Source: Acidobacteriota bacterium
Lineage (GTDB): Bacteria; Acidobacteriota; Terriglobia; Bryobacterales; Bryobacteraceae
Length of the DNA: 64,000 bases
NCBI GenBank assembly: GCA_025350695.1
Contig: JANXXI010000386.1
Span: forward strand, 62,001 to 126,000
Reading direction: 5' to 3'
Shown here: one piece after another, positions 8,310 through 17,465 of the stretch
Position numbering within the stretch: position 1 is the first letter of the stretch
How the letters are laid out: the number at the start of each line of letters is the position of its first letter
Program-made: the position numbers and the translations under genes
The notes under the pieces: model-generated
The model's database searches: none
Told to the model about the DNA's origin: nothing
What the model saw: only the letters and a program-made list of their open reading frames with translations

Positions 8310-10750
8310 TGGAGAAGCGGCCCATCCAAGCCGGCAGACTATTCGTCACAGCAGTGATCCTGGTGGGGAACTTTGTGCTCGGTACCGGTCTGTCCACGTG
8401 GAGAGAAACAGACTTCGCGCGCCTATTAACCTATGCCCTAATCTGCATCGTTGCCTCGCGCATTAAGATCAGTCTTCCCTCAGTTAGAGGGATACTTCCG
8501 GCCGGTTTCGCAATCGTATTCCTGGCTATCGTGGAGCTCAGTCTTACTGGCGCTCTGTTGCTTGGAGTTGTCTCGGTCGTCTCCCAAAGCTTCTTCCCGA
8601 GAAGATCGAAAAACTACCAGATTGTGTTTTCCGTGGCGAACACTTGCACCTGCATCTCCGTCGTCTACTGGATTCACAACTTGCTGATTCATAAGTTCGC
8701 GTTCGTTGGCACACCGATCCTTTTCACCATATCGGCGGCGATCTTCTTTGTGTTAAACACATTTCCCGTCGCCGCCGCGATTGGCCTCACCGAATCCCGT
8801 CCCATATTACCGTTGTGGAAGTTAAACTACGGGTGGTCCGCGCCCCTCTATCTGGTGGCGGCCTGCCTTGCCGGCCTCATTCATTACACATCGATCGCGC
8901 TTGGTTGGCAATCCGCGTTGCTATTGCTCCCACTGATTTGGCTATCCTACAAGTCCTATTCAGGTTATGTCGGGCGCATGGAAGACGGAAAGAACCACGC
9001 CGAACAGGTCAACTCCTTGCACCTGCGTACGATCGAAGCGCTGGCTCTTGCGATTGAAGCCAAGGACCAATCGGTCCACGCGCACCTGCGGCGGGTTCAG
9101 GTATACGCTGTCGAACTTGCCAAAGATCTCAACCTCGATTACGAACAGGTGGAAGCGTTACGAACAGCCGCCATCCTGCACGATATTGGAAAACTTGGAG
9201 TACCCGAACACATCAGCTCGAAATCAGGAAAACTGACCCCCGAAGAATTTGAAAAAATGAAGATCCATCCCATAGTTGGTGCGGAGATTCTCGACCGTGT
9301 CCAATTCCCCTATCCCGTAGCGCCCATCGTCTTGGCGCATCATGAAAAGTGGGATGGAACAGGTTACCCCTACGGACTAAAAGGGGAACAAATTCCCATC
9401 GGCGCGCGAATCCTTTCGATCGTCGATTGTCTCGATGCGCTGATGACCGAAAAGGATTACCGGCCGGCCGTAGCGCTCGAAGACGCAATGGCCATGATTA
9501 GTAAGGAATCGGGCAAAAGTTTCGATCCAAAGATCGTGACGCTGCTCCATAGTCGATACACCAGCCTTGAAGCCCTGGCAAAAGAAAACGATTCAGCCCC
9601 GTCGGAGTCTCCAAGAAACGAAGGAGAAGTGGCAAAATTACGCTTTCAGTTCGAGTACGAAACCCCCAGAGTTTTCCTTGCTGAAGAGCCCGCCAACATC
9701 GATTTTCTTTCGTCCATTTCCGCTGCCAGACAGGAGGCGCAAAACCTGTTCGAACTCTCTCAGGAACTGGGCACCTCTCTAAGTCTGAGCGAAACCCTAT
9801 CCCTGATGGCCTCCCGTTTGAAGAAAATGGTGCCCTTTGACGCCCTCGCTCTGTTCACGCTCCACGAAGGCCACCTAACCCCGGAATACGTGGAGGGGAC
9901 CAACGCAAAGCTACTGGAACAGCTACATATTCCCGAAGGCTCCGGTATCTCCGGTTGGGTCGCCGCTAATTCAAAGCCAGTGATCAACGGCAATCCGGTA
10001 CTCGAACCAGGGCTCGCCCCCGCCCAAAGCCTCGCGTTCAGCTTACGCAGTGCATTGGCCGTGCCATTACTCGGGGTAAGCGGCACTGCGGGCGTCATTA
10101 CCTTATACCGCGAGCAAGCCGAATCCTTCAGTCGGGATCATCTCCGAATCCTGCAAGCAATTGCCGGCAAACTTGCTTTCACCGTCGAAAACGCCAGAAA
10201 GTATAAACAAGCGGAAACTTCGGCGTCCATCGACTACCTCACCGGATTACCGAACGCCAGAGCCATTTTCCAACGCGTTGATGCGGAACTGGCGCGCAGC
10301 AGCCGTAACAGAGAAACTCTTACGGTGATGGTTTGTGATCTTGACGGTTTCAAGAAAGTGAACGATCTTTTCGGACACTTGACCGGAAACAGCATCTTAC
10401 AAATGTTCTCCGCCAACCTGCGCGAACTCTTCCGTCAATACGATCTTGTGGGCCGTCTGGGAGGCGATGAATTCGTAGTCGCGTTGCCTGGCATGACCAA
10501 CGAGGATGCCAACCAGCGGGTCAGGGAAATTGAAGCCATGGCAAAGGCCGTGGGCAAGCAAGTTACCGGTACTGAACACCTTTCAATCAGCGTGGGCATT
10601 TCCATTTATCCGCAAGATGGGGAGACGGTTGAAGGTCTTCTTTCCGTGGCTGATCGAAGAATGTACCAAAACAAACGGGCCAATAAACCCGATGGGCAAG
10701 TCGCGGCGACAGTCGCTCCGCAATCCCCTAACCGCGAAGTTGCCGGTTGA
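8309..10750 (+). CDS. Membrane HD-GYP/GAF/GGDEF protein (cyclic-di-GMP turnover)
   Basis: An 813-residue inner-membrane signalling protein. About seven hydrophobic segments occupy residues 10-215. An HD-GYP phosphodiesterase domain follows (~235-420) with HD in ILHDIGKLGVPEH (291-292) and HHEKWDGTGYP (344-354), both intact. A GAF sensor domain spans ~475-630. A GGDEF diguanylate cyclase domain (~640-800) has an intact GGDEF (718-722) and a product-inhibition I-site RQYD five residues before it. Both synthesis and breakdown of c-di-GMP are thus possible in one chain, though which dominates cannot be told. It overlaps the transporter ATPase gene by one base. It overlaps the convergent ypdA gene by 23 bases at the 3' end. 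Confidence 0.92.
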   Translation: MEKRPIQAGRLFVTAVILVGNFVLGTGLSTWRETDFARLLTYALICIVASRIKISLPSVRGILPAGFAIVFLAIVELSLTGALLLGVVSVVSQSFFPRRSKNYQIVFSVANTCTCISVVYWIHNLLIHKFAFVGTPILFTISAAIFFVLNTFPVAAAIGLTESRPILPLWKLNYGWSAPLYLVAACLAGLIHYTSIALGWQSALLLLPLIWLSYKSYSGYVGRMEDGKNHAEQVNSLHLRTIEALALAIEAKDQSVHAHLRRVQVYAVELAKDLNLDYEQVEALRTAAILHDIGKLGVPEHISSKSGKLTPEEFEKMKIHPIVGAEILDRVQFPYPVAPIVLAHHEKWDGTGYPYGLKGEQIPIGARILSIVDCLDALMTEKDYRPAVALEDAMAMISKESGKSFDPKIVTLLHSRYTSLEALAKENDSAPSESPRNEGEVAKLRFQFEYETPRVFLAEEPANIDFLSSISAARQEAQNLFELSQELGTSLSLSETLSLMASRLKKMVPFDALALFTLHEGHLTPEYVEGTNAKLLEQLHIPEGSGISGWVAANSKPVINGNPVLEPGLAPAQSLAFSLRSALAVPLLGVSGTAGVITLYREQAESFSRDHLRILQAIAGKLAFTVENARKYKQAETSASIDYLTGLPNARAIFQRVDAELARSSRNRETLTVMVCDLDGFKKVNDLFGHLTGNSILQMFSANLRELFRQYDLVGRLGGDEFVVALPGMTNEDANQRVREIEAMAKAVGKQVTGTEHLSISVGISIYPQDGETVEGLLSVADRRMYQNKRANKPDGQVAATVAPQSPNREVAG

Positions 10751-11732
10751 TTGCCTGGGCAATCTGCATCCCGTGAAAACGTCCATTTTCGATGAAAATT
10801 TCGTTAGTGTGGACGCCCGCCACCACCACTCCAGCTAAAAACATACCGTCCCGTTCGGTCTCAAGCGTTTCCTTATTCAAGCGAGGACGTTGCGTCTCCG
10901 GATCTAATTCAATTCCATGACGGCGCATAAATTCAAAATCAGGCCGGTATCCGGTCAAAGCGAAGACAAACTGATTTTTGATTTCGCGCACGCCCTCTGG
11001 CGTTTCAATGACCACGAAATCCTGGTCCACCCGCAACAAGCTCGACGACAGGTAACCCGTGATCTCGCCGCTCTTAATGCGGTTCTCAATATTCGGCTTG
11101 ATCCAGTACTTGACGTTTTGATGAATCGCGGCGCCACGATGCACCAGCGTCACGCGAGCCCCAGTCCAGAAAAGTTCCAGCGCGGCGATCGCCGCTGAAT
11201 TCTTACCGCCCACCACCATCACGTCGTGGTTGTAGTAGGGATGCGGCTCTTTATAATAGTGAATCACCTTCGCCAGATCCTCACCCGGCACATTCAGCAT
11301 ATTCGGAATGTCATAATAGCCTGTCGCAAGGATAACTTTCTTCGACCGGTAGGAAACCGAACGACCGTCCTGCCCGTTCACCAGAGTCAGGAAAGAACCA
11401 TCCGCCCCTTCAATCGATTCCACTTTTTGATATTGCCGGATATCTAAACCGTAGTGGTCCGCTACTCGCCGGTAATATTTCAACGCTTCGGTGCGCCCCG
11501 GCTTCTCGTTCAACGAAGTCATGGGAATGCCCCCGATTTCGAGTAGTTCCGGGGTCGTGAAAAAAACCATGTTGGTCGGGTAGTTGTACAGCGAATTGAC
11601 AACACAACCCTTTTCGATCAACGTCGCTCGGATGCCCAGCTTTCCGAGCTCAATGCCACATGCCAATCCAGTAGGTCCAGCCCCAACGATTATGCAGTCC
11701 GTGTCGGTGTCTGAATTCCGCTCCAGACTCAC
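10728..11732 (-). CDS. ypdA: YpdA-type FAD/NAD(P) oxidoreductase (putative bacillithiol disulfide reductase)
   Basis: A 334-residue thioredoxin-reductase-like flavoprotein. The FAD-binding motif is VGAGPTGLACGIELGKLG near the N-terminus, and the NAD(P) motif is VVGGKNSAAIAALELFWTGA (~173-192). The stretch SLYNYPTNMVFFTTPELLEIG is diagnostic of YpdA. As in that family, the CxxC redox pair of thioredoxin reductase is absent. YpdA reduces bacillithiol disulfide in the cytosol, which implies that this bacterium makes bacillithiol. It starts at GTG and overlaps the alaS stop codon by four bases, so it is translationally coupled as the last gene of the aroF-alaS operon. Its 3' end overlaps the convergent GGDEF gene. 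Confidence 0.85.
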   Translation of the reverse strand: MSLERNSDTDTDCIIVGAGPTGLACGIELGKLGIRATLIEKGCVVNSLYNYPTNMVFFTTPELLEIGGIPMTSLNEKPGRTEALKYYRRVADHYGLDIRQYQKVESIEGADGSFLTLVNGQDGRSVSYRSKKVILATGYYDIPNMLNVPGEDLAKVIHYYKEPHPYYNHDVMVVGGKNSAAIAALELFWTGARVTLVHRGAAIHQNVKYWIKPNIENRIKSGEITGYLSSSLLRVDQDFVVIETPEGVREIKNQFVFALTGYRPDFEFMRRHGIELDPETQRPRLNKETLETERDGMFLAGVVVAGVHTNEIFIENGRFHGMQIAQAINRQLRG

Positions 11733-14368
11733 AACATCGCCTCAACCGAGGCATAGACCTGCTCCAAAGCCCCGGCTAACGCCGCCACATCCTTGCCGCC
11801 AGCTTCAGCCATATCCGGACGCCCGCCGCCCTTGCCACCAACCGCCTGCCCCACCGACGCAGCCAGTTTCCCGGCATGCACCTTCGCGCTCAGATCTTTG
11901 GTCACCGCCGAAATAATTGCAATGTTGCCACCTTCCACGGCAGCAAGCACAATCACGCCGCTCTTCCATTTATTGCGCAAGGAATCAGCCAAGCTTCGCA
12001 TCTGGTTGCGGTCCAAGCCGTCCACTTGCGCCGAAAGAACGGATACATCCTTGATCGTCCGCGCCTTGCCTTCCATACTCCCCAACTGCCCCTGAGCAAC
12101 CTTTTCTTTCAATTGCTCCAATAGCTTTTCCATGCCGCGTTGCTGATTCATCAGCTTCTCAACTTGTTCCACCAATTCGGGCTCCGTGGTATGCGTCAAT
12201 TGCGAGACCCGCGCCAGCGCTGAAGTCGCGCCTTGGAATCGCTCCAACGCACCTGCGCCAGTCAATGCCTCAATTCTCCTTACGCCCGCGGAAATGCTGC
12301 CTTCAGCCACTACCTTACACAGCCCGATATCGCCGGTTCTCGACACGTGGATTCCACCGCATAGCTCACGGCTGAATCCAGGCACGGTCACAACCCGGAC
12401 TTTGTCGGCATACTTCTCACCGAACAGAGCCATGGCTCCGGTGGCAACCGCATCATCCAGTTCCATAATGTCGGTTGTCACGGCGGTGTTCAGCAGGATC
12501 TGCTCGTTCACCAATCGCTCCACTTCCACCAACTCGTCTTCGCTCATGGATGTGTAGTGAGAAAAGTCGAACCTCAGCCGGCCCGGGTCAACCACGCTGC
12601 CCGCTTGCTTGACGTGCGTTCCCAAAACCTGTCGTAACGCCGCATGCAACAAATGGGTTGCCGTATGGTTGCGTCGAGTCGAGTCGCGCAAAACGCCCGA
12701 AACGCGGCACTGCACAACGTCGCCAACATTCAAGGAAGCCGCCGCGACAATTTTGTGCACGGTCAAACCAGGAACCGCCTGATGCGTGTTCTCAACACTC
12801 GCCACCGGATCGCCACTGGCGTTCAACAAGCGGCCCTTATCGCCAACCTGGCCACCGGATTCGGAATAGAAGGCGGTTTGATCCAGCACCAGCTCCGCTT
12901 CGGTTCCCTTCTCTACAGCGTCCACGGGCTTCTGGTTTACAATCAGAGCGACAATCTTTCCTGCCGCCTCCATTTGCTCATAGCCTACAAATGTTGTTCG
13001 CCCCAATTTCTGCTTCAGTTGCTGATACACCGGAGCAACTTGCGCCTTGTCAGCACCCTTCCAACTGGCCCTGGCCCGTTCGCGCTGCTTCTCCATTTCA
13101 CTGTCAAAACCGTCGCGATCAATGTTCAATCCATGCTCACGCGCCATCTCTTCCTGCTCGTCCAGCGCAAGGCCGTAAGTGTCATACAGCTTGAACGCAG
13201 CCGGTCCCGGCAACACCCCTCCAACGGTTTTCTTAGCTTCGTCAGCGAAGAAACGCTCCGCCACAAGGAAGGTCGTCGCGTACCGGTGCTCCTCTTCCTT
13301 CACAACACGGGCAACGCGACCCACGCTCTCCAGCAATTCCGGGTAAGCCGGCTCCATCAGCTTGGCCACAAAGCCGGTAATCTCGTGCAAGAACGTATCC
13401 TGAATGCCAATCATCCGGGCATTGCGCATCGCCCGCCGCATGATCTTGCGCAGTACGTAACCACGGCCTTCATTCGTGGGAATCACACCGTCGTGAATCA
13501 GAAATGCCGAAGCCCGCGCGTGATCGCTGATAATGCGCAGCACGGTGTCCACGCGCGGATCGGCGCCATATTCCACACGGAATCGCGCCGCGGAATGATC
13601 AATAATTGGGCGCAAAAGATCGCATTCAAAATTGGAAATCTTGCCCTGTAGAATTGCCGCAACCCGCTCAAGGCCCATGCCCGTATCAATTGAAGGGCGC
13701 GGCAACCAGCTCATGATTCCATTGGCCCCACGGTCAAACTGCATGAATACAAGATTCCAGATCTCGACGAATCGGCCTCCGCCATCCAGCGGAAATTCCT
13801 CGCGCTCGTGGCCTTTGTCCGCCGCCCCCGGTCCCAAATCGTAATGGATTTCCGAGCATGGACCGCAAGGCCCCGTATCGCCCATCTGCCAAAAATTATC
13901 TTTTTCGTCCAAGCGGAAAATCCGGCTCTTGGGAACCCCAGCCACTTTTTGCCAAAGTTCTTCCGCTTCGTCATCTTCCCGAAACACGGTAATGTAAAGC
14001 CTGTCTTTCGAAAATCCAAATTCCTTGGTCACCATTTCCCAGGCAAACTCAATCGCTTCCGCCTTGAAATAGTCGCCAAAGGAAAAGTTGCCGAGCATTT
14101 CAAAAAATGTGTGATGCCGCCGCGTGTATCCAACGTTTTCTAAATCGTTGTGTTTTCCGCCGGCGCGAACACATTTCTGGGAACTCGTGGCGCGCGTGTA
14201 ATCGCGCTTTTCCATGCCCAGGAAGACATCCTTGAATTGATTCATCCCGGCATTATTGAATAGCAAAGTAGGATCGTTTGCCGGAACCAGGGAAGAGCTG
14301 CGGACAACACGATGTCCGCGATTGGAAAAATAATCCAAAAACGTTTTACGAATCTGATGGCCAGTCAC
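11729..14368 (-). CDS. alaS: Alanyl-tRNA synthetase
   Basis: An 879-residue full-length class II synthetase charging tRNA-Ala. The N-terminal aminoacylation core has VRSSSLVPANDPTLLFNNAGMNQFKD and later GCGPCSEIHYD-like sequence (TGPCGPCSEIHYD). The editing domain carries the zinc motif HTATHLLHAAL and the second site CGGIHVSRTGDIG. The usual bacterial form of the latter is CGGTH, so Thr is replaced by Ile here; the Cys and His ligands remain. The C-Ala region ends with GGKGGGRPDMAEAGG, typical of the family. It starts at GTG, five bases after the pfkB-type kinase, and overlaps ypdA by four bases. Confidence 0.97.
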   Translation of the reverse strand: MTGHQIRKTFLDYFSNRGHRVVRSSSLVPANDPTLLFNNAGMNQFKDVFLGMEKRDYTRATSSQKCVRAGGKHNDLENVGYTRRHHTFFEMLGNFSFGDYFKAEAIEFAWEMVTKEFGFSKDRLYITVFREDDEAEELWQKVAGVPKSRIFRLDEKDNFWQMGDTGPCGPCSEIHYDLGPGAADKGHEREEFPLDGGGRFVEIWNLVFMQFDRGANGIMSWLPRPSIDTGMGLERVAAILQGKISNFECDLLRPIIDHSAARFRVEYGADPRVDTVLRIISDHARASAFLIHDGVIPTNEGRGYVLRKIMRRAMRNARMIGIQDTFLHEITGFVAKLMEPAYPELLESVGRVARVVKEEEHRYATTFLVAERFFADEAKKTVGGVLPGPAAFKLYDTYGLALDEQEEMAREHGLNIDRDGFDSEMEKQRERARASWKGADKAQVAPVYQQLKQKLGRTTFVGYEQMEAAGKIVALIVNQKPVDAVEKGTEAELVLDQTAFYSESGGQVGDKGRLLNASGDPVASVENTHQAVPGLTVHKIVAAASLNVGDVVQCRVSGVLRDSTRRNHTATHLLHAALRQVLGTHVKQAGSVVDPGRLRFDFSHYTSMSEDELVEVERLVNEQILLNTAVTTDIMELDDAVATGAMALFGEKYADKVRVVTVPGFSRELCGGIHVSRTGDIGLCKVVAEGSISAGVRRIEALTGAGALERFQGATSALARVSQLTHTTEPELVEQVEKLMNQQRGMEKLLEQLKEKVAQGQLGSMEGKARTIKDVSVLSAQVDGLDRNQMRSLADSLRNKWKSGVIVLAAVEGGNIAIISAVTKDLSAKVHAGKLAASVGQAVGGKGGGRPDMAEAGGKDVAALAGALEQVYASVEAML

Positions 14369-14373
14369 TGAAC

Positions 14374-15363
14374 CTATTTTAACTCAGTAGCTTGGCTAAC
14401 CTCATTGGAGTCGAGAAACTTCAGAAACTCATCTCTGGAAGGAATCCCCGTGCTCCCCCCGAGGCTGGTGACATTCAAGGCCCCGGCGGCATTCCCCCAA
14501 CGCGCGGCCCCGGTCAAATCAAATCCGGCATGCAACCCGGCGAGGAAACCGCCAACGAAGCAGTCTCCAGCCCCAGTGGTATCCAGGACGTCTACCCAAA
14601 AGGCGGGAATGTTCACAGAAGGATCGGAACCGAAAACAGCACAGCCATTGCTTCCAAGCTTCACCACCACGCTACGCACACCGCGCTCCATAAAAAACGC
14701 CGCCACCGTCGCCGGGTCTCCGCTCCCGGTCAACATCCGCCCTTCATCCTCGTTCACGAACAGCAGGTTCAGATGCGGCAAACAGGGGCCAAGAACGGTC
14801 ATCCATTCCCCTTTTGAATCCCATCCGGTATCAAGCGAGGTGCTTAGGCCCGCCGCCTTCGCGCGGCGTAAAGTCTCTCCACCGTGGGCGCGCAGCCCCG
14901 GTAGTCCAAAAATATTGGCTAGATGAAAATGCTTATGCTTGGCAATCAAGTCCGCATGAAAGGGAATTGGAGCAAGAAACACCTCACGGCTTGCGCCGGG
15001 GCAATGTTGAAAACTTCGCGCCCCAGCGGCATTCACCAACGCCACACTGGTCGCCGTTTGCGAAGAGGCTTTGGTCACTCTGCCGGTATCGCAACCAGCC
15101 TCGCGTAAAATATCCAATGCGAAGCGGCCAAATGGATCGGGCCCCACCGCCCCCAAGAGACGCACAGGTACTTTCAGCCGTCCAAGCGTTACCGCCGTGC
15201 TTGCGCCGTTCCCTCCAAGGTGGGGCTCAATCCGCTCCACCCAGGTCGTCGAGCCCCAACGGATCTCTTCCATAGGGCGCACAAGAATGTCGTAAACAAT
15301 GTTGCCGGCGCAAAGCACTCCCGCCGAAAGATCAACTTCGCCGGAACTATCAGACGAAGCCAT
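14374..15363 (-). CDS. PfkB-family carbohydrate kinase
   Basis: A 329-residue ribokinase-like sugar kinase. The N-terminal substrate region is LCAGNIVYDILVRPMEE, followed by GGNGASTAVTLGRL (the family's GG motif). The C-terminal signature DTTGAGDCFVGGFLAGL contains the anion hole and catalytic Asp. These make ATP-dependent phosphorylation of a sugar or nucleoside very likely, but the substrate cannot be assigned. It lies three bases after the unknown membrane-anchored gene and five before alaS, inside the operon led by aroF. The functional link to its neighbours is not evident. Confidence 0.9.
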   Translation of the reverse strand: MASSDSSGEVDLSAGVLCAGNIVYDILVRPMEEIRWGSTTWVERIEPHLGGNGASTAVTLGRLKVPVRLLGAVGPDPFGRFALDILREAGCDTGRVTKASSQTATSVALVNAAGARSFQHCPGASREVFLAPIPFHADLIAKHKHFHLANIFGLPGLRAHGGETLRRAKAAGLSTSLDTGWDSKGEWMTVLGPCLPHLNLLFVNEDEGRMLTGSGDPATVAAFFMERGVRSVVVKLGSNGCAVFGSDPSVNIPAFWVDVLDTTGAGDCFVGGFLAGLHAGFDLTGAARWGNAAGALNVTSLGGSTGIPSRDEFLKFLDSNEVSQATELK

Positions 15364-15366
15364 GGT

Positions 15367-16293
15367 CTAGAAGCGACCGCCTATCAGAGCTTCAAGAAAG
15401 GCTCTTTCAAGAGTCCAGCGGCCAACCACCTTCTTCGTCTGGCGGTCAAACTTGCCGTGAATCAGAATGCTGCCCAAATCAGCTGGCCCTGGCTTCTGTT
15501 TTGCCCGCTCCAGATATTTGCGAAATACGTCGGTCACTCCTTGCAGTTGGCTCTCCAGGGACACCGCTGCCGATTCAGTAGGACAGTACGCTTCAAGAAT
15601 AGCTTGCGGCGCGCCGCCGGCAGCTGTGATTGAAAAAACCGTGGAATCAGCTGCCTCCAAAGCCTTGGCGAATAGCTTCGTTCCATCCGGCAGATCGGCT
15701 GACTTTTGCCAGTAAGCGCGCGGGGCCATCATCCACAGCGGGGCATTTGGAATTTCATAGTTTACGGCTCCGGTCTGCGGTCGCATCAGTGCGTATGCGG
15801 CTTGTTCATCCTTGCTGCTGGCCCATCCCACAACGTTTTTCCGTAACGGCACAAAGGAAACAAAACGTTCCCCCCGGTTGCTGCTAAGACTGCATAGGCC
15901 GTTGTAGCATCGGCCTCCATGCACAATAACGTAATTTTTCAGCGCTTGAAAATCGAACCTTCCGACTGCCAAAGCATATCGGTCTTCCCCCACCAAGGAG
16001 AGAATCACTTGATCCAAATCGGTCCGATAGTCAAACGCCGTTTCGTGAACAAATCGGCGATACTCTTCCTCTTCAACAACCGGTGAGCCGGCGATAACGC
16101 TAAGCATTTCCGATGCCTTTAAACTTCGGAAATCCACTTGGATAACCAGCCCGTCCCCCTTCGGTAAACGGTCGTAAAGATCATTTGCCGAAGTAGGAGA
16201 TCGAAACCGCCAATAGTAGACGGTGGATAATGCCACGGTCACAAACAGAACCAGCCCCAGAAACAGAGTTCTGATTTTCCAATTTTCACTCAC
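15367..16293 (-). CDS. Single-pass membrane-anchored protein of unknown function
   Basis: A 308-residue protein starting at GTG with GGAGG nine bases upstream, so the start is well supported. A signal anchor (TLFLGLVLFVTVALSTVYYW, ~8-27) precedes an extracytoplasmic domain containing LPKGDGLVIQVDFRSL, two nearby cysteines (RCYNGLC) and GKFDRQTKKVVGRWTL close to the end. I recognise no domain; the pattern of an opening 'LYDRLPKGDGLV' resembles anchored proteins seen in acidobacteria, but that is a recollection, not a match. It sits 21 bases after aroF and 3 before the pfkB-type gene. Confidence 0.7.
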   Translation of the reverse strand: MSENWKIRTLFLGLVLFVTVALSTVYYWRFRSPTSANDLYDRLPKGDGLVIQVDFRSLKASEMLSVIAGSPVVEEEEYRRFVHETAFDYRTDLDQVILSLVGEDRYALAVGRFDFQALKNYVIVHGGRCYNGLCSLSSNRGERFVSFVPLRKNVVGWASSKDEQAAYALMRPQTGAVNYEIPNAPLWMMAPRAYWQKSADLPDGTKLFAKALEAADSTVFSITAAGGAPQAILEAYCPTESAAVSLESQLQGVTDVFRKYLERAKQKPGPADLGSILIHGKFDRQTKKVVGRWTLERAFLEALIGGRF

Positions 16294-16314
16294 TATAAAC
16301 AGCCTCCGCCGGCG

Positions 16315-17364
16315 CTAGGCCGGCACTGCCACCCCGGCTCTCGACGCTTTCCAAAGTTGGATGTACGGTTCCAGATCTTTCATCATCGCGTGGTATTGAG
16401 GAATGTCCAGGGATTGGGCGCCATCGCTGACGGCCTTGTTCGGGCACGGATGAACTTCTAAGATTACGGCGTCGGCCCCAATTGCCACGGCCGCTCTGGT
16501 CAATGCAGGCACCAAGCTCCGTTTTCCCGTCGCATGGCTGGGGTCAAGAATTACCGGTAGGTGCGTCATTTCATGCAATACTGCCACCGCGACAATATCA
16601 CAAGTGTTACGCGTCACGGTCTCAAACGTGCGGATTCCCCGTTCACAAAGCATCACGTTAGGATTGCCATGCGCCACAATGTATTCCGCCGACATCAATA
16701 ATTCCTTGATCGTTGAACTCAATCCGCGCTTCAGCATGATCGGCCGTTTTGATTTCCCCAGCGTTTTTAGCAAGGCGAAATTCTGCATGTTGCGCGCGCC
16801 GATCTGAAGAATGTCGGCATAGTCGCCAACTAAATCCACATCCCGGTCCGACATTACTTCGGTGACAATAGCCAGCCCCGTCAAATCGCGCGCCTTGGCC
16901 AGCAGCTTCAATCCTTCTTCTTCCATTCCCTGGAAATCGTAGGGAGAAGTGCGCGGCTTAAACGCGCCGCCCCGCAGCACTCGCGCACCGCCTTTGGCTA
17001 CTTCCTCGGCCGTTTCAAGAATCTGCTTTTCCGATTCCACCGAACAAGGGCCAGCCATCATCACAAACTCATCGCCGCCAATTTCAAGCGGGCCGCGTGG
17101 TGTGTTGATCCGGATAATCGTCTTGGTATCGCGAAACTCGCGGCTGACGAATTTGTATGGGGCGGAAATCCGCATAGCTTTCTCCACTTGGGGTAACGCT
17201 TCAAGCGACTCCAGGCAATTGGTGACATCTCCAACTCCAACCGCGCCTATCACGCAACGTTCCTCCCCTTCAATGGCATGAATCTTATATCCATGCTCAC
17301 GGATATGTTCGCAGACTTCTTCTATTTCAGCCTTGGTGGCGTGTAATTTCATTGAGATGATCAT
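16315..17364 (-). CDS. aroF: 3-deoxy-7-phosphoheptulonate (DAHP) synthase, type I-beta
   Basis: A 349-residue enzyme condensing phosphoenolpyruvate and erythrose 4-phosphate, the first step of aromatic amino acid synthesis. The N-terminal ~75 residues form the ferredoxin-like regulatory domain seen in Thermotoga-type DAHP synthases ([15 protein letters not shown], then [11 protein letters not shown]). The catalytic barrel has [58 protein letters not shown] and [13 protein letters not shown]. All metal- and substrate-binding segments appear intact. The start ATG at 17364 follows an aromatic-rich leader peptide and terminator hairpin, so control by attenuation is likely. It is the first gene of a five-gene operon. 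Confidence 0.96.
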   Translation of the reverse strand: MIISMKLHATKAEIEEVCEHIREHGYKIHAIEGEERCVIGAVGVGDVTNCLESLEALPQVEKAMRISAPYKFVSREFRDTKTIIRINTPRGPLEIGGDEFVMMAGPCSVESEKQILETAEEVAKGGARVLRGGAFKPRTSPYDFQGMEEEGLKLLAKARDLTGLAIVTEVMSDRDVDLVGDYADILQIGARNMQNFALLKTLGKSKRPIMLKRGLSSTIKELLMSAEYIVAHGNPNVMLCERGIRTFETVTRNTCDIVAVAVLHEMTHLPVILDPSHATGKRSLVPALTRAAVAIGADAVILEVHPCPNKAVSDGAQSLDIPQYHAMMKDLEPYIQLWKASRAGVAVPA

Positions 17365-17395
17365 AGCGTCTACTTTCTTCGACTCCCTTAGGAGT

Positions 17396-17426
17396 AAAAA
17401 TAAAAACCCACTCGCTCGAGTGGGTT
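17396..17426 (-). terminator. Attenuator terminator hairpin upstream of aroF
   Basis: Perfect 10-base inverted repeat: AACCCACTCG (17426-17417) and CGAGTGGGTT (17414-17405) in minus-strand reading, so about 8 bp after allowing a real loop. It is followed by TTTTT, one A and TTTTT down to 17396. It stands 32 bases before the aroF start codon, not after a gene, and downstream of a short aromatic leader reading frame. This placement is that of an attenuator rather than an end-of-operon terminator. Confidence 0.82.
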
Positions 17427-17456
17427 GGTTCAGAACTTTGCTTCAAACGGCGCCAA

Positions 17457-17465
17457 CGCCACTCA
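17457..17465 (-). promoter_or_regulatory. Anti-terminator arm overlapping the leader stop codon
   Basis: The bases TGAGTGGCG, which begin with the leader peptide stop codon, repeat the GAGTGG of the terminator's 3' arm. They can pair with CCACTC (17423-17418) in its 5' arm. A ribosome resting at this stop codon would hide the segment and let the terminator form. A ribosome stalled on the aromatic codons 15-30 bases upstream would leave it free. The pairing is visible; the role is inferred. Confidence 0.55.

Noticed and set aside
7550-8329. A 259-codon minus-strand frame opposite the ABC ATPase
   Set aside because: The ATPase motifs on the plus strand are complete; the antisense frame has no recognisable domain.
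12644-13651. A 335-codon frame opposite alaS
   Set aside because: It is antisense to a full, well-conserved alaS; its composition mirrors the real gene and it has no family features or proper start site.
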